Below are positions 47,770-59,389 of a stretch of 64,000 nucleotides of DNA, one piece after another (positions within the stretch are counted from its first letter, which is position 1; the number at the start of each line of letters is the position of its first letter). This stretch comes from Isoetes taiwanensis (Eukaryota > Streptophyta > Lycopodiopsida > Isoetales > Isoetaceae): assembly GCA_021234155.1 (NCBI GenBank), contig JAJEKV010000030.1, forward strand, positions 4,384,050-4,448,049. Direction: 5' to 3'. The position numbers and the translations under genes were made by a program. Under the pieces are notes generated by a model that did not search any database, was not told the origin of the DNA, and saw nothing but the letters and a program-made list of their open reading frames with translations.

Positions 47770-48880
47770 TTTGAATGTATAGTTAGGGTGCCAATAGTAG
47801 CACCAGATGAAGACAACTGATGTTTAATTAGGCTATTGACATTGCTAGATGATTGTAAGTACATGGTTTGTTGATTTGCAAGCTGCTTGGGATCATTTCA
47901 GGAACCGTTATTTGAAGTTTCTGAACACTCTTCTACAAATTGAGATTTATGGCCCAACAAATCACATAATGGTTTGTCTTCTGGCATTTGGTGAGTGAAT
48001 GTCTGTTTGCAACAATCTTAACAAAATCAAAGTGAAGGAAAACAAATATGAAAACACCAAATACTATTGTCGATGGACAAATTATAGGTATGTACAAATG
48101 CTCTGTTTATTATTTCCTACTACAAGATGTTGTAGAAGCACATAATGCTGCAAATTCTATTCATAGAGTATTTAGTCATGGATATTTCTATTATCTTTGA
48201 TGGATATGTTTGTGATAGGCTTAGATACCTATAAGCTAGTGTTAAAGCATATTTGATTTGTGTTTGTTTGATGCGGCATCCCGTCATGCTAATGCACATC
48301 ATTGTATTTCAAAACGCTTGTATTTTCAAGCAACGATCGCATCTTCAAAAAATGTTCGCTACATTTTACATCTTTAAAGAAACGATAGTATTTTAATAGT
48401 AATAGGGGATGAAAAATAGGTAGATGAGGATAGGAGTACAGAGGGTGAAAAGCAGTTTTTCGGGCCAGAGAGGGCCATGGTTGTAACCAGGCTACAGGAG
48501 GAAGAGAGTGGTTTGTTGATGAAGAGAGCGTTAGCGCAAGACATTGTGGACAAGATAAATGCTATTCAAAAGGGCGTGCTCGGAAACTTCACGAAGAAAA
48601 TACATGACCGAGTTCTAGGACTGCAAGCACAAGCTAGAAAAGGTTGGGGACATCAACAGTCCCATGGGAAAGGAGGAATTAGAGGGATACTTGCTGAAGC
48701 TCAAGAAGGAAGTGATCTGGGCATTGTATTGGAGCAAATCCTAAGGAAACGGGAGGTCTGGAGGGCCAATGGGTAAAAACACGCCATTATCACTCAATTT
48801 GACGCCATATTTTTGTACACTTTCTGTAGTATAATTGGGTGGCTGCATAGCAATGCAGAGATTGTGGGAGTGCAGTATAA
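47770..48880. other. no gene recognised, one unknown ORF
   Basis: A 99-codon frame at 48477-48776 (VTRLQEEESGLLMKRALAQD onward) is lysine/glutamine-rich and looks helical but matches no family I know. It lies shortly before LINE-B copy E; a link is possible but unproven. Confidence 0.3.
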
Positions 48881-48883
48881 TGA

Positions 48884-49597
48884 TTGTCGATTATTTCGAA
48901 TTTTATACCACGTCATTGCCCCTCTTTCCAAATTAGGAAAGGAATCATATGCCTTCTATCGCCTCCGCACAAGCTGCAGATGCTCTGGGATGCAGATGCT
49001 CTGACGCACGTTAAGCTGGCACACTATCAGCAGCAAGTCAATCCTAGGCTCACGAGAGGCCCACAACAGTACTTGTACACCCAGCTGCCCATGAAGAAGC
49101 GCAGACTTATAGCTTCCATTCGCACGGGTGCACATCGCCTCCGCATTGAAACAAGGCGTTGGGCTCGGGAAGCACGAGAGCAAAGGCTTTGCCAGTGTTG
49201 CCACCAGGGCGCCATTGAGGATGAATGTCATGCCCTCCAGATCTGCCCAGCATTTGCCCATATCCGAGAGCGATATGTTCGATTACTAGTGCCTGGCCAG
49301 CAGTTGCATCAGTTATTGACTACGGCGTCAGTGGGTTTGTTGGGGTCATACCTCCAGGAGGTTATGGATGCACGGACTTAGTTGTGCCCTGTGGAACGGT
49401 ATTGAACTGTCCTATACAATTGTACAGCGTGCCAGCATACTTATTACTGCTAAGGTTTTTCCCTCGAAAACCCTTCGGGGCGGGGGTTTTTTAATCATGT
49501 CAGTAATACGCTTGTTGTTCTCTTTTTTGTTTAGGTCCCATAGGCCAATTGGTCTCCGTGGACGATAAAAATCTATTCTATTCTATTATATTTTTTT
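48884..49597 (+). mobile_element. LINE-B copy E, best-preserved 3' part, (TATTC)n tail
   Basis: An open frame to 49381 keeps the C-terminal zinc finger: LCQCCHQGAIEDECHALQIC, i.e. C-x2-C, then H-x4-C, followed by PAFAHIRERYVRLLVPG. The region before it reads PMKKRRLIASIRTGAHRLRI. The conserved 3' end follows: TTATTACTGC, the AAAACCC-TTCG-GGG hairpin, CAGTAATACGC, GGTCCCATAGGCCAATTGG and CTCCGTGGACGATAAAAATC. It ends in a short TATTC repeat (49571-49590). Confidence 0.85.
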
Positions 49598-49599
49598 GC

Positions 49600-49692
49600 C
49601 GCTTCTTTTTTATTGAACCCTAATGAATTCAGAGTTGAATACCACTAGATACACGATGAAAGAAGCTTTCGTCCTTCAAAAAAAAAAAAAGG
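49600..49692 (+). mobile_element. possible L1 3' end with poly-A
   Basis: TTCGTCCTTC followed by A14 (49679-49692) resembles L1 3' ends in the window. It immediately follows LINE-B copy E. Too short for assignment. Confidence 0.25.
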
Positions 49693-50316
49693 AGCTTTGG
49701 GACAAATAAATCTAGCTACAGATATTTTCTCCCAAATGTTTCTTCAAGACTGAAAACTTAAGGCGTGTCTTTTATTGTAGAGGTTGAAGAATCTGAGCAA
49801 TGAATAATATAAGGAGTTTATGCAAATTTACAAAAGAATTACAGGAAAGCCACACACGTGGGATGGAATGGCTCCTAGAACTTAGGCAGTGGCTTATTAT
49901 CTGCATATAAAAGGGGAGGCTATTAATTGGAAGAGCTTTTTGGATTATTACAATGAAAAAGCAGAGGCCAACTCTTCTAGACCCAAGAGAAAGTATAGGC
50001 AAATCCAACCTGAGCAGGAAGAATGAAAGTGACAGAGATGACGAAGATGATGGGGAAGAAACCAAGTTAGGTTTACCTAGACGGCATATTCAATCTGAAT
50101 TCGCAATCAAAATAGAGCAATGTTTTTGTGACACTCCCCGAATCTATACGATGCTTCTATCATACAAATATGGGAAATTCCTCTCCCATAACGACTCCAT
50201 CACCACGAAACAGCCCTTCATATAACTCGGACTACTTGTGATGGCCAAGTGACCGGTTGAAGGACACGGCGGTGTCATTCGTCCCATGCCTTCTATGGGA
50301 ATCCTATATAGCGGAA
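49693..50316. other. no gene recognised
   Basis: A 90-codon frame (49953-50225) with an acidic stretch shows no known domain. No repeat recognised. Confidence 0.35.
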
Positions 50317-50325
50317 GCGTACATA

Positions 50326-50327
<2 letters not shown>

Positions 50328-50410
<83 letters not shown>

Positions 50411-50537
50411 ATTGAAGGCGTGGTTGGTGGGACTTGCACCCACCCACGTCTCCCACTCGATGGTAGCCAGTGGGTTTTGAACCCTGGTGGGGATCACCCC
50501 AATCCAAGGCCTTATCACTAGACCACCACCGCGATGG
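50328..50537 (-). mobile_element. tRNA-derived SINE with (GA)n tail
   Basis: Flanked by an 11-bp duplication gcgtacataca at 50317-50327 and 50538-50548. On the minus strand it has a pol III A-box-like TGGTCTAGTGATAAGG (50509-50524) and a B-box-like GGTTCAAAACCC (around 50472-50483), the internal promoter of tRNA-derived SINEs. A short unique body follows, then TTCAATAAAAAA and about 39 GA units (plus-strand CT run 50328-50405). Tails of plain A, or of mixed repeats, are usual for plant SINEs; the long GA run is probably an expansion. Confidence 0.8.
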
Positions 50538-50548
50538 GCGTACATACA

Positions 50549-52325
50549 TGTTAGCACCTGGCAACAATACAAATAAATAATATGCTACCACGAAGGGTGG
50601 CTCATCCAACATCAATGTGTACGGCAATCTAACACCAACATAACATCGGAAATGCATCATAAATGAGGATTCTACCCCGGGCTCAGACTCAAGGGGGTTG
50701 ATTGATGGTCAGGGCCTCTAGATAACAACAGAGAAAAGCATAACATGGCATTGGCTGGCATAGAACAATGGCTAGGGTAGTCCACTCCATCCGCCCCTCC
50801 TGTGCCACTTTGCAGACATGCTGAAACATGCTATGGCGTGATTGTAGTCTTCTGGAGACGCAATCTCATGGAATCACCCTATGGGACTACTTCAGATTAC
50901 ATCTCCCGGCCCGATGAGACAGGTTAGGAAGTCGTCCCCTCCCCGGGCACAATCGATCCTTGGGTGTGCTAAAGGACACGTGCCACATCAACAACCCATC
51001 CATCCATACCCGACTTACTCCCCTAAATCTAAAGGCTGGCTCACCATGCTCGTTCGAGTTAAGGATGCTCAAATAGCCATATCCTGTATCCCAGGGAGTG
51101 TCAGACCCATATCCAGCCCCTTCAGTGACCGACTATAATCCTAGCACACTATAGGAATCCTGTAGCCATGCTAGGCAAGATCCCAGCCCCATTTCACCAT
51201 CATACCCATTATCTGGTGCTGAATCACAACATAGCATCCACAGCCAGGTGGGCTCTTGTGCACAGGATGCATCTAATGGGATTTAAGGGGTTCTAGCTAG
51301 GAGCATATCTAATCCTATATGGCCTTTAGGCCTCTACCCTCCGAAATAGAACATTCATATCCGATACATCGATTGTAATCTCATCTAGAACATAAAATAG
51401 AGAGACTAATCATCCATCTAACAAGCAAGGGTTAGTTCCTAACTAGAATCTCAAGCTAACTAAGCCTACTAACCGGTATTCGAGCTAGATCTCCAATCTC
51501 TCAAGTTCTCCATGCCCTGCTGGTTGAATAAGCTCCTCCCCCTTCTCCAATTGCCCCCAGTTCGAATTGGGAGAAATTGGTGTGAAAGCCCCAATTTGGA
51601 TGTCCCAAAGTTAGCAGGTCTGCCTTGCCCAATCGATTTAGGCCAGGTGGCAATTCTAGATTGGTTATCATTAATTAATTTCATATTTTAGCCTTTTTAA
51701 TATTAGGTCAAGCCCTACATTCGAATTAGGGTTTAGGGTTGGGTTTCCACCTTAATAATTAATGAGTTAACATAGCTAACCTTAGCTTATGAATAATGAA
51801 TGCACCATTAATTATTCCTAGTGATGTGTCATATATTTATACCTAAAAAGGCATATAAATACGTGGAACATTACATCCCCTCCCCCCCCCAGCATCTAGA
51901 CAAGTCTATAAGAAATACGGGTTAGGCCGTGGCAACACATCACATATTACAAGGAAAAGTCTCCCCTCCTTAAGGAAGGCAACACAGGACCGAACGATAC
52001 GGGATAGTTTTAGAATTCAAATAACTTGGAAGGAATTAGCAAAATGCTTAACAAATTGCTAAAAGATGTTATTGAAAATCCAATGCACAGAGATTATAAG
52101 TTGCACAGAGATTATCATCTTCAAGGTGATCAAAGTTGAAAATGATGTGAAAGGTGCAATTCATAAGTCTGAGAGGATTCATGACTGTTAGTGAGCTATT
52201 AATGTTATTAATATCAAAAGACTCTTAAAAAGATGACACATGTTGCGTAGCAACCCTTTTTCATGCATGGGAGTAGCCAGTATTGTAATGTGGATTGACT
52301 CGAGTAAATTGCATTGTTAGAAAAT
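50549..52325. other. no coding gene; possible LTR-like DNA
   Basis: No ORF of note. Composition is richer in GC at 50.7-51.6 kb. Near 51873, on the minus strand, a G-rich run leads into TGTAATGTTCCACG. That resembles the junction of a gypsy pol end or purine tract with an LTR start, but no second LTR is seen. Recorded only as a possibility. Confidence 0.25.
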
Positions 52326-52340
52326 AAAAGTCCTGGGTTT

Positions 52341-53404
52341 TAAGTTCAAAGTCTATTTGAACCTATGGATACACCTAGGGAGGCTGGTAAGCTAAGCATT
52401 TTTTGGAACATACAGATCTGGTCCAGAAATAGACTCCCCCCTAGCTCTTCTACACCCTCGCATTTTCACTAAATGGAGGCAGTCTGGATTTACCAGAGTG
52501 GGGCATCTATGGGATGGTATGAGGTGGCTCTCTTGGTCCCGTTTCAAGAACATGATACGTAATGCAGGGGAGGGAGACAGGAAGATCTTCTCTGAAATTC
52601 GCGCCACCTTGGATATCCTCTCAGGTAAGGATGGCCCGAGTGACCGTTGGAGCTGTAAGGGGGAAGAGAAATATGTTGTTAGTACTCTCTACCGCCTTCT
52701 CTGTGCAGGCTCCCCACAAAAAGCAGCTGATAGGTTGGATGTTAGTGTTGCTCAAGCTACACAACTCTTAGGTGGTTCATCGGCAACCCTTTGCTCAAAA
52801 CGTTTGCAAGTCTTTAGATGGGTGGCTTTACAGGGGGGCCTCAACACTATGGTGAGACTTTATCAAATGGGGATCTGCCCTACTGACTAGTGCCCACTTG
52901 GCTGTAGTACTGCAGAATCCCTTACACATCTATTTTTCTGTCCCAAGCTGTTAGACTTCTGGGGATGGGTGAGCCCCATCATTGGTGTTAATGCGCTACA
53001 ATGGCCTGAAATAGTAGTGGTATCAAATGGAGATATACTTTCAGCGTCTCTTGTTAACATTGTTCTATGGGCAATTTGGAAACATCGATGCGGAATTGCC
53101 TTGGGTGGGCAAAAATTTTCTTTGGTTAAGTTGAAAAATATTTTCAATTTGGAGGTGGCCCTTATGGCATTAGCTCATCATCGAAAGTTTGGACGTAATT
53201 ACAACAAAGTTCTAGACAGGATTGGCAAAGTTCAAGGATTCTACTTGTTTTTCAAGTGTCACTGGTTATCTGCGGATAATCAGGATCAGGATTTGCAGAG
53301 GTTACTCCATGATTGATTCGGTAGTAGGGTTTCTTCCCTTTATAATCCCATATAAGGGATACTTGTATAATATTTACTATTAATTAATATATCATACTCT
53401 TACC

Positions 53405-53432
<28 letters not shown>
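52341..53432 (+). mobile_element. L1 copy L1-4, 5'-truncated, 1.1 kb
   Basis: Flanked by aaaagtcctgggttt at 52326-52340 and 53433-53447. The exact edge within the A run is ambiguous. It ends in a ~30-A tail preceded by CTTACCCT. It contains only the ORF2 C-terminus and a short 3' untranslated region, and belongs to the L1-1/L1-2 subfamily by its zinc finger. Confidence 0.93.
52498..53316 (+). pseudogene. L1-4 ORF2 C-terminus with one stop
   Basis: The frame reads through the typical RWSCKGEEKYVVSTLYRLL segment to a TAG at 52888-52890. It then continues in the same frame with the zinc finger CPLGCSTAESLTHLFFC, IVLWAIWKHRCGIALGGQKF and a terminal stretch to 53316. The single stop sits immediately before the zinc finger. 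A non-coding relic. Confidence 0.88.
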
Positions 53433-53440
<8 letters not shown>

Positions 53441-53447
53441 TGGGTTT

Positions 53448-55410
53448 GCGGAAACAAGGTACATTGTATAAAACAATGAGTCCCTGAGGTTTTAGTTTAG
53501 GTGTGAATTAAGCATGACCTATGGAAAAGCAAGAACGGTGGGGGCAGTCATACGACTACTCCTAGGAAGCTGAGCTAGGTAAAGTTTGACTAGAGGGTGA
53601 TGACTAAGTGGAATATTAAATATCCGATGAGTACATAGGGAATGTCAAGACGACATTGTTACAAGAAGGAAAACTATTTTGTAATCCTTGAGCAGCTAAG
53701 TGACCCCATAATCATGTGGAATATATATGAGAGCTCGGGTAGAAGTGCTAAACGTTGGAAATAAGGAGTGGTAAGGTATCCTTATTTTGGATCCATACCC
53801 GAGAGAATTGCTTGCACGATGTTTGTGATCCCATTAAATCACTGGAAGTTAAGCGACCCATAATGGTATACTTAATAATGACGAGGATTAATTTGTCATG
53901 TGGCAGATATATTGCTGTTCAACGTAAAAGGATAGTGGATATAGCACCATGTAATTGAGGAAGAAGTGATGTATGATTATCTGCCATAGAACATGTTAGA
54001 GAGGTACTATACTAATGTGGAAACTGGATTATAAATATTCAGCTTATAAAAGGGAGATCACTGTAGATGTGTAGGTTTCAACAATGGTAGTCAAGGTATA
54101 AAATGTTTATGCTATAGAAGCTAGAAGATTAATGGCGTATAACGACACAGATCCATAAACTATAGATTATAAAATTACGCATAAGTTGCATTTCGTAAGT
54201 ATGCATGAGTAAGACGAGAATGTAGTCACGTGGATAAGGTTAATGATGTTGATCAAATGCATGGCCATCATGCATGGTACAAGTTAAGGGCATGGACACA
54301 TCATGTCTCCGCTGGGAGCAAAGGGGCGCCGACTAGAAGACTGGACAATAGTGTGGAACGTAGTTTCTACACAAGGTCAAGAGAATCGAGGTCGAATTGA
54401 GTGAAGGCAAGAATAAGCGTTCTATAAGACCGTTGGAATGGGAAATGACAATTGCTAGCATATGGCGCAATCGTCTGAAAGTATAGGTGTGCTGGAGCTT
54501 TGGTGAATGATAATGTGCCCAATGAACATCTCACCAAAGAGAATGTGCTCTGGACTTCGTACTATGTATATCTCGAGGAGTAACTCCTTGTTGGTATATG
54601 CGTACTAGGTCGATTTAATGGTGAAGCATAACAACAAAAAGAAAGGGTGTATAATAGAACTTTTAGTTCACAGTCCGTATACTGTACGAAAATAATGAAG
54701 ATAAGAGTTCTTATACTAGACGTCTCTCACTGTGGAATTTGTGACTAGAGCTTGAGGATGAAGTCGAACTAGGGTTGGAGAGTCTAAAAAGTGTGTTGTC
54801 AAAACCACAACATGTATATGGTACAAGATAAACGAGTTGAGAAAATATGTTTGAGGCAGCAGAAAGTTGATTTTTTTTTTCTTAGTAATTTGAAGGAATA
54901 TACCTAAGTTGAATAATCCAGACTATTGAAACTTTAGCTGGGTTACCTTGGTGAAAAACTAACAAACAAAGGGATCCCCATAAAATCCATAGGGTAAACT
55001 ATTGTGGACTTAACTTTATTTCCTAAAACCTAGAAGAGGAAATGAGACCGTCAAGAGTTAAGTCGAAGTTTAAGGGCAAGTTGCTGTTACGAAGAGGATG
55101 CTGCTACTGTCATGCTGCACTGCTGCCAGCATGTAAGAGCAACTTCACAAGAAAACACAAAAAGATCAAAACACATTTGCAAAGCATTTCTATTTGGAGC
55201 TCATTGTTTAGGTATGAAGACAAATCTTTACACCAATTTGAAGACCAATGGAGAACGTTCAAAGGAGCATTCAAGTTAGCAAAAGTAAGCAAGACTTGAG
55301 TCAAAGGTTGGAAAGGAAGTAAAAAAGAGAAGACCCCTAGTCAAAGATTGGAAGACCCCAAAAGAAGTATGTTGTCTTGCCAACTTTTGAGATTTTCACA
55401 CTACCTTAGG
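53448..55410. other. no gene recognised
   Basis: No open frame of note and no family recognised. It may be decayed LTR-retrotransposon sequence, but no motif proves it. Confidence 0.35.
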
Positions 55411-55511
55411 GATATTGGCTAAAAGAGGCATTGCTCACATCTATACTCATCCTTCATGCCCATTCCTCATTTCATTCATCACATTTCCATGGCTCAAAGT
55501 TTTTTCTCTAG

Positions 55512-56351
55512 GGCAAAATCTCACACACCACATATTTCATACATATGCACCATGTACATCACACACACACATCATGATCCATGACCATGCACTTGACAAG
55601 TCATTAGAAGCACACTCTCTCTCTAAAAAAGAGAAAGAAAGAGGAGAGAAGCTCCACTAGTCCATTACATGACCAATTCAAGACCAAAGGATGGGCCAAA
55701 AATCAAATCCCAAAGGTCCAAAGTTGACTAGTCGAAAGAAATCAATATCTAGTGCCACCTCACCTTCAAAAGTCATGCACACATCATCCACATCATCACC
55801 AACTCACCCAACACGTGTCACCCACACCTTGTCACACTTCATCAAGATTTTACCTAGGGAAAATTTCTTTGACACCTTGCCTTCCACCTCACCATGCCAC
55901 ATTATCAGCATTTGCCTAGTCATCTCTTTTTTCCCTTGGGCAAAATCTCACACACCACATATTTCATACATATGCACCATGTACATCACACACACACATC
56001 ATGATCCATGACCATGCACTTGACAAGTCATTAGAAGCACATTCTCTCTCTAAGAAGGAGAAAGAAAGAGGAGAGAAGCTCCACTAGTCCATTACATGAC
56101 CAATTCAAGACCAAAGTATGGGTGAAAAATCAAATCCCAAAGGCCCAAAGTTGACTAGTTGAAAGAAATCAATATCTAGTGCCACCTCACCTTCAAAAGT
56201 CATGCACACATCATCCACATCATCACCAACTCACCCAATACGTGTCACCCACACCTTGTCACACTTCATCAAGATTTTACCTAGGGAAAATTTCTTTGAC
56301 ACCTTGCCTTCCACCTCACCATGCCACATTATCAGCATTTGCCTAGTCATC
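55512..56351. repeat. 426-bp tandem duplication
   Basis: Two adjacent copies, starting at 55512 and 55938 (GGGCAAAATCTCACACACC), differ at only a few positions. They are rich in CA and TCAC and each contains a purine-rich stretch (AAAGAGAAAGAAAGAGGAG in the first). The high identity points to a recent duplication. It probably lies in the 5' LTR or leader of the gypsy element that follows. Confidence 0.92.
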
Positions 56352-57198
56352 CCTTCATGAAAAATCATGCAAAATGGTGGTCAAAGATTCTCATTTTGAC
56401 CACATCTAGCCCTAGTTTTAGTGGTTCTCGGGATGCGCGCCCTACCCTAGTTGTGCTAACATTTGGCTTAAACTACCCCCCAAAAATCCATGTCACACCC
56501 CAACCAACTATATTCAGCCGCATGGAACCAAGCCTATTTTTCGCCAAATGCCTGTGGGATATATCCGTTTTTGTGAAGAACCCTAGAATCATGGCAAGAT
56601 CCGAAAAATTAGCCCAACCAACTGGCAAATCATGATTAAACAGGCCGGATTTAGCCCTTTGATGCCAAGAATCTCGCTAAAAATTGTTAAAAACTCATTT
56701 ATTAATGTTAGACAAGAGCAAGGCCACGATAAAGGGGATTATTCGAAAAGGGGGCTTCACTTTGAGGAAGAAATCATGATTACTACACCACAACCGATTG
56801 ACTTGCAAATCAAGAAGTTATTTACAGGCGGAAGAGGCAAAAACTGATCTGCCTTATCAAGAACTGACCGGAAATTGTTAAATTTAAGAGGTCATTGAGG
56901 TTTCAGAATTTTTTCGAGCACCCCAGCGCCTTGAGTGATCCAATCCTGCATGCTACTGTTGGGAATGACCTCTGCTTGCCCTGTACTGCCTCCTTGTGTC
57001 AGATTTCTTGAAGATCTGGTGCAATAAAGTCCTTTAATATATTACCTTTGTTTCTTTCATTCTATGAATTTCTCCATGTCAAATTACTGGGAAATTTTCT
57101 CATTGTAATTCTTGAAGGCTCCTTTGAATGAAAATTTAAAGTTGATGAAGATCATGTTTGCTATTCCTGAATATCAAATCTTGCTAATTCAATTGGTG
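56352..57198 (+). repeat. probable 5' LTR end or leader of the gypsy element
   Basis: The stretch ends with an AATAAA-containing segment (GTGCAATAAAGTCC near 57020), then AT-rich sequence ending TTGCTAATTCA, and runs into a possible primer-binding site. That is how plant gypsy LTRs end. The left edge of the LTR was not found, and no matching 3' LTR is visible in the window. Confidence 0.3.
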
Positions 57199-57199
57199 C

Positions 57200-57217
57200 T
57201 ATAGCAGTGTCTGAATC
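57200..57217 (+). other. weak candidate primer-binding site
   Basis: TTGGTGCTATAGCAGTGT follows the CA-ended putative LTR. It weakly resembles the TTGGCGCCGTTGCC-type site used by Athila/Tat-like elements (roughly 10 of 18 positions). Not decisive. Confidence 0.2.
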
Positions 57218-58003
57218 TCAACAAGAAGCGCAACTATGGTTTGTATAAGTTGTTCTTTAGCAAAAATCTCAGCCTGAAGTGTTTGTTCAATACTACATCA
57301 TTAGGCCAGTCATAAACTCCTCAAAAAACCAAAAAAAAAAAGTCGAGTCAAATAGTGTTTTATACTAGATTTTAATCATCTAGAGCTTGTTTTTCATCTC
57401 TTGTAGGCCATCTCCATCATTCAAAAGCTAAAAAGTCGTGTAAAGCCACAATCCAAAACATCTTCTTCAACTCTGTCACAGACTGTTACAAAAAATCCAT
57501 AAAAATGGCATTTGTACACATTACTGCATATTTTCTGTTGTCTCTACATGATGCACATGTCCTCTAGGTTAGGTTGAAAGTGTCAAAGAAAGAAACAAAA
57601 AATATGCTCATAAATTCTCATCTATAAATTTTAGCTCTCTGACAGGGTTATTGACTCAAAATTGACCCAGTCAGGAAGCTGTTTTTCACCTAGCTCTGGT
57701 CAACCATTTGCCTCTGACTTTTATAAGTATCTTCTGGACTCCTTGAGCATCGATTGCAGCTGTTCCCAACAAAAACCAATCATCCCACTTCATTTGGCAA
57801 ATAATTTTTGGCAAACAGTTTTTTCTTGTTTAGGGACAGGTTGTTCACAAGCTAGTTTGAGTTGATTTGTGCAGGGATTTGGCCACAGGTTGGTTGCCTT
57901 AAGCAACCTGGAGGTTCTCAACCACTAAGTTGAAGGTTTGCCAGGTACACCTTCAACATTTTGGAGGTTCCACCGAGATCACATCACCTGGATCTTGGAA
58001 CTC

Positions 58004-59297
58004 ATGGCTCCCAGGAGAATTGTTGATGCTGCTGAACATACTGAATTACCAGAAAACCTTGAATCATCATCAATACCACATGTCACACTGCCAAATGGTT
58101 CAGGCATGCCCTGCACATATTTCGAGCTGAATATTCCTACTCATGTCCCCACTTTTGATCCAAGCATCAATGCCAATAACTTTCTGAGTGGCTATAAGAA
58201 AGGGAGTAAGTTTGCTGAATTTAAGAAATGCTTCAAGAATGAGGAAGTTAGAGCTTGGTTAGAGTATGTGATTAGTGATGGTGGTAACACTTGAGAGGAA
58301 ATTGTCAGGAAATTCTTGGCCAGGTTTGGAAAGCTTCTTGAGCCACAAGATCTAGTCTTTGAGCTGTAGAACTTTCACATCAAAAATGGTGAAACAATTC
58401 ACCAATACGTTGAGAGGTTTAATTGCTACCTCACCAAGTGCCAAGTGCACAAGGTACCTAACCACACTTTACATTTGGTTGCCTCTTTTATCAGGGGATT
58501 AAGCAGCAGACCTCGAAGTCTCTGAAAAATCTTTGAAGGCTGCGGAGGCAAGAAGGTTTTGACACCATACACAAAGCTTTCACGAGATCCATTGAAGCAT
58601 CTGAAATGTTGGCCTACCTCCCGATGACACGCAAAGCTTCAAATGGCCCTTTTTCCACGATTATGATCAATAATATATAGGATGCGCCCCCGCATTACTG
58701 TCTATGCCATTCAAAAGGAGAAAAAAAACTAAGGCCCGATGATGCAAGGCTGTGCGAGTCGGACATGAGAGCGGATCTCAACAAAGTCACTCAGGCCTTG
58801 ACTGAGGGACCAAACAACTCATGGAAATGAAGGCCAGCCAACTAGAAAGGAGAGTTTACCCAGCATGTGCTTACTGCACCAGAAACACCCATTCTTCAGA
58901 TTATTGCTGGTATAGGACATGTCTAAAATGTGGTAAGAAAGGGCATTATGGTAAGGAATGCCCTCTTTGTACTTTCTGCAAAGCTATAGGACACTATGAA
59001 GATAAATGTAGTGTTAAAGAAAATTTTGCTAGACAAGAGAAGGCTAAGGCTATTGAGCCAAGTGCATCTGTCAAGTTTTTGCAGGATGAAAGATGTTTTC
59101 CAAGACCTGAGCCTAGTGCTTCCATCAGATATTTGCAGGAAGAAAGCAATTCATTGCACTTTGAGGGTGAAAGCTTTCAAAAAGAAGAGGAGATCATGGC
59201 TGTGCACACAAGGGGAGCCCTAAATGCCAAAGGCAAAGAAGCAGAGTTTGAGTCTCATGGACAAGAGGTGCAGAAACTAAAGCAAGTTGATAATTAG
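58004..59297 (+). pseudogene. gypsy gag, capsid and three zinc knuckles
   Basis: Starts ATG at 58004 (MAPRRIVDAAEHTELPENLE). The retrotransposon-gag core (FLARFGKLLEPQDLVFEL, then NFHIKNGETIHQYVERFNCY) is broken by stops at 58292, 58367 and 58523 in one frame. After a shift, the frame at 58821-59297 carries three CX2CX4HX4C zinc knuckles in a row (residues 16-29, 34-47 and 50-63 of that frame: CAYCTRNTHSSDYC, CLKCGKKGHYGKEC, CTFCKAIGHYEDKC). The knuckles bind the element RNA during packaging. An acidic tail follows. Confidence 0.85.
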
Positions 59298-59389
59298 GTT
59301 GTATCTCCTCCTCCTCACCAAAAATTTCTAAAAAAGGATAGTGATGAGTTTGAATATCTGCTCAAAAATGCCAAAGTAAGTGTAGACTG

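Noticed and set aside
48477-48776. 99-codon open frame, lysine/glutamine rich
   Set aside because: No known family, no splice or promoter evidence, and it lies in repeat-rich DNA; kept only as a note under the surrounding spacer.
50144-50572. Frame encoding a long Arg-Glu repeat
   Set aside because: Translation of the (GA)n tail of the SINE; no real protein.
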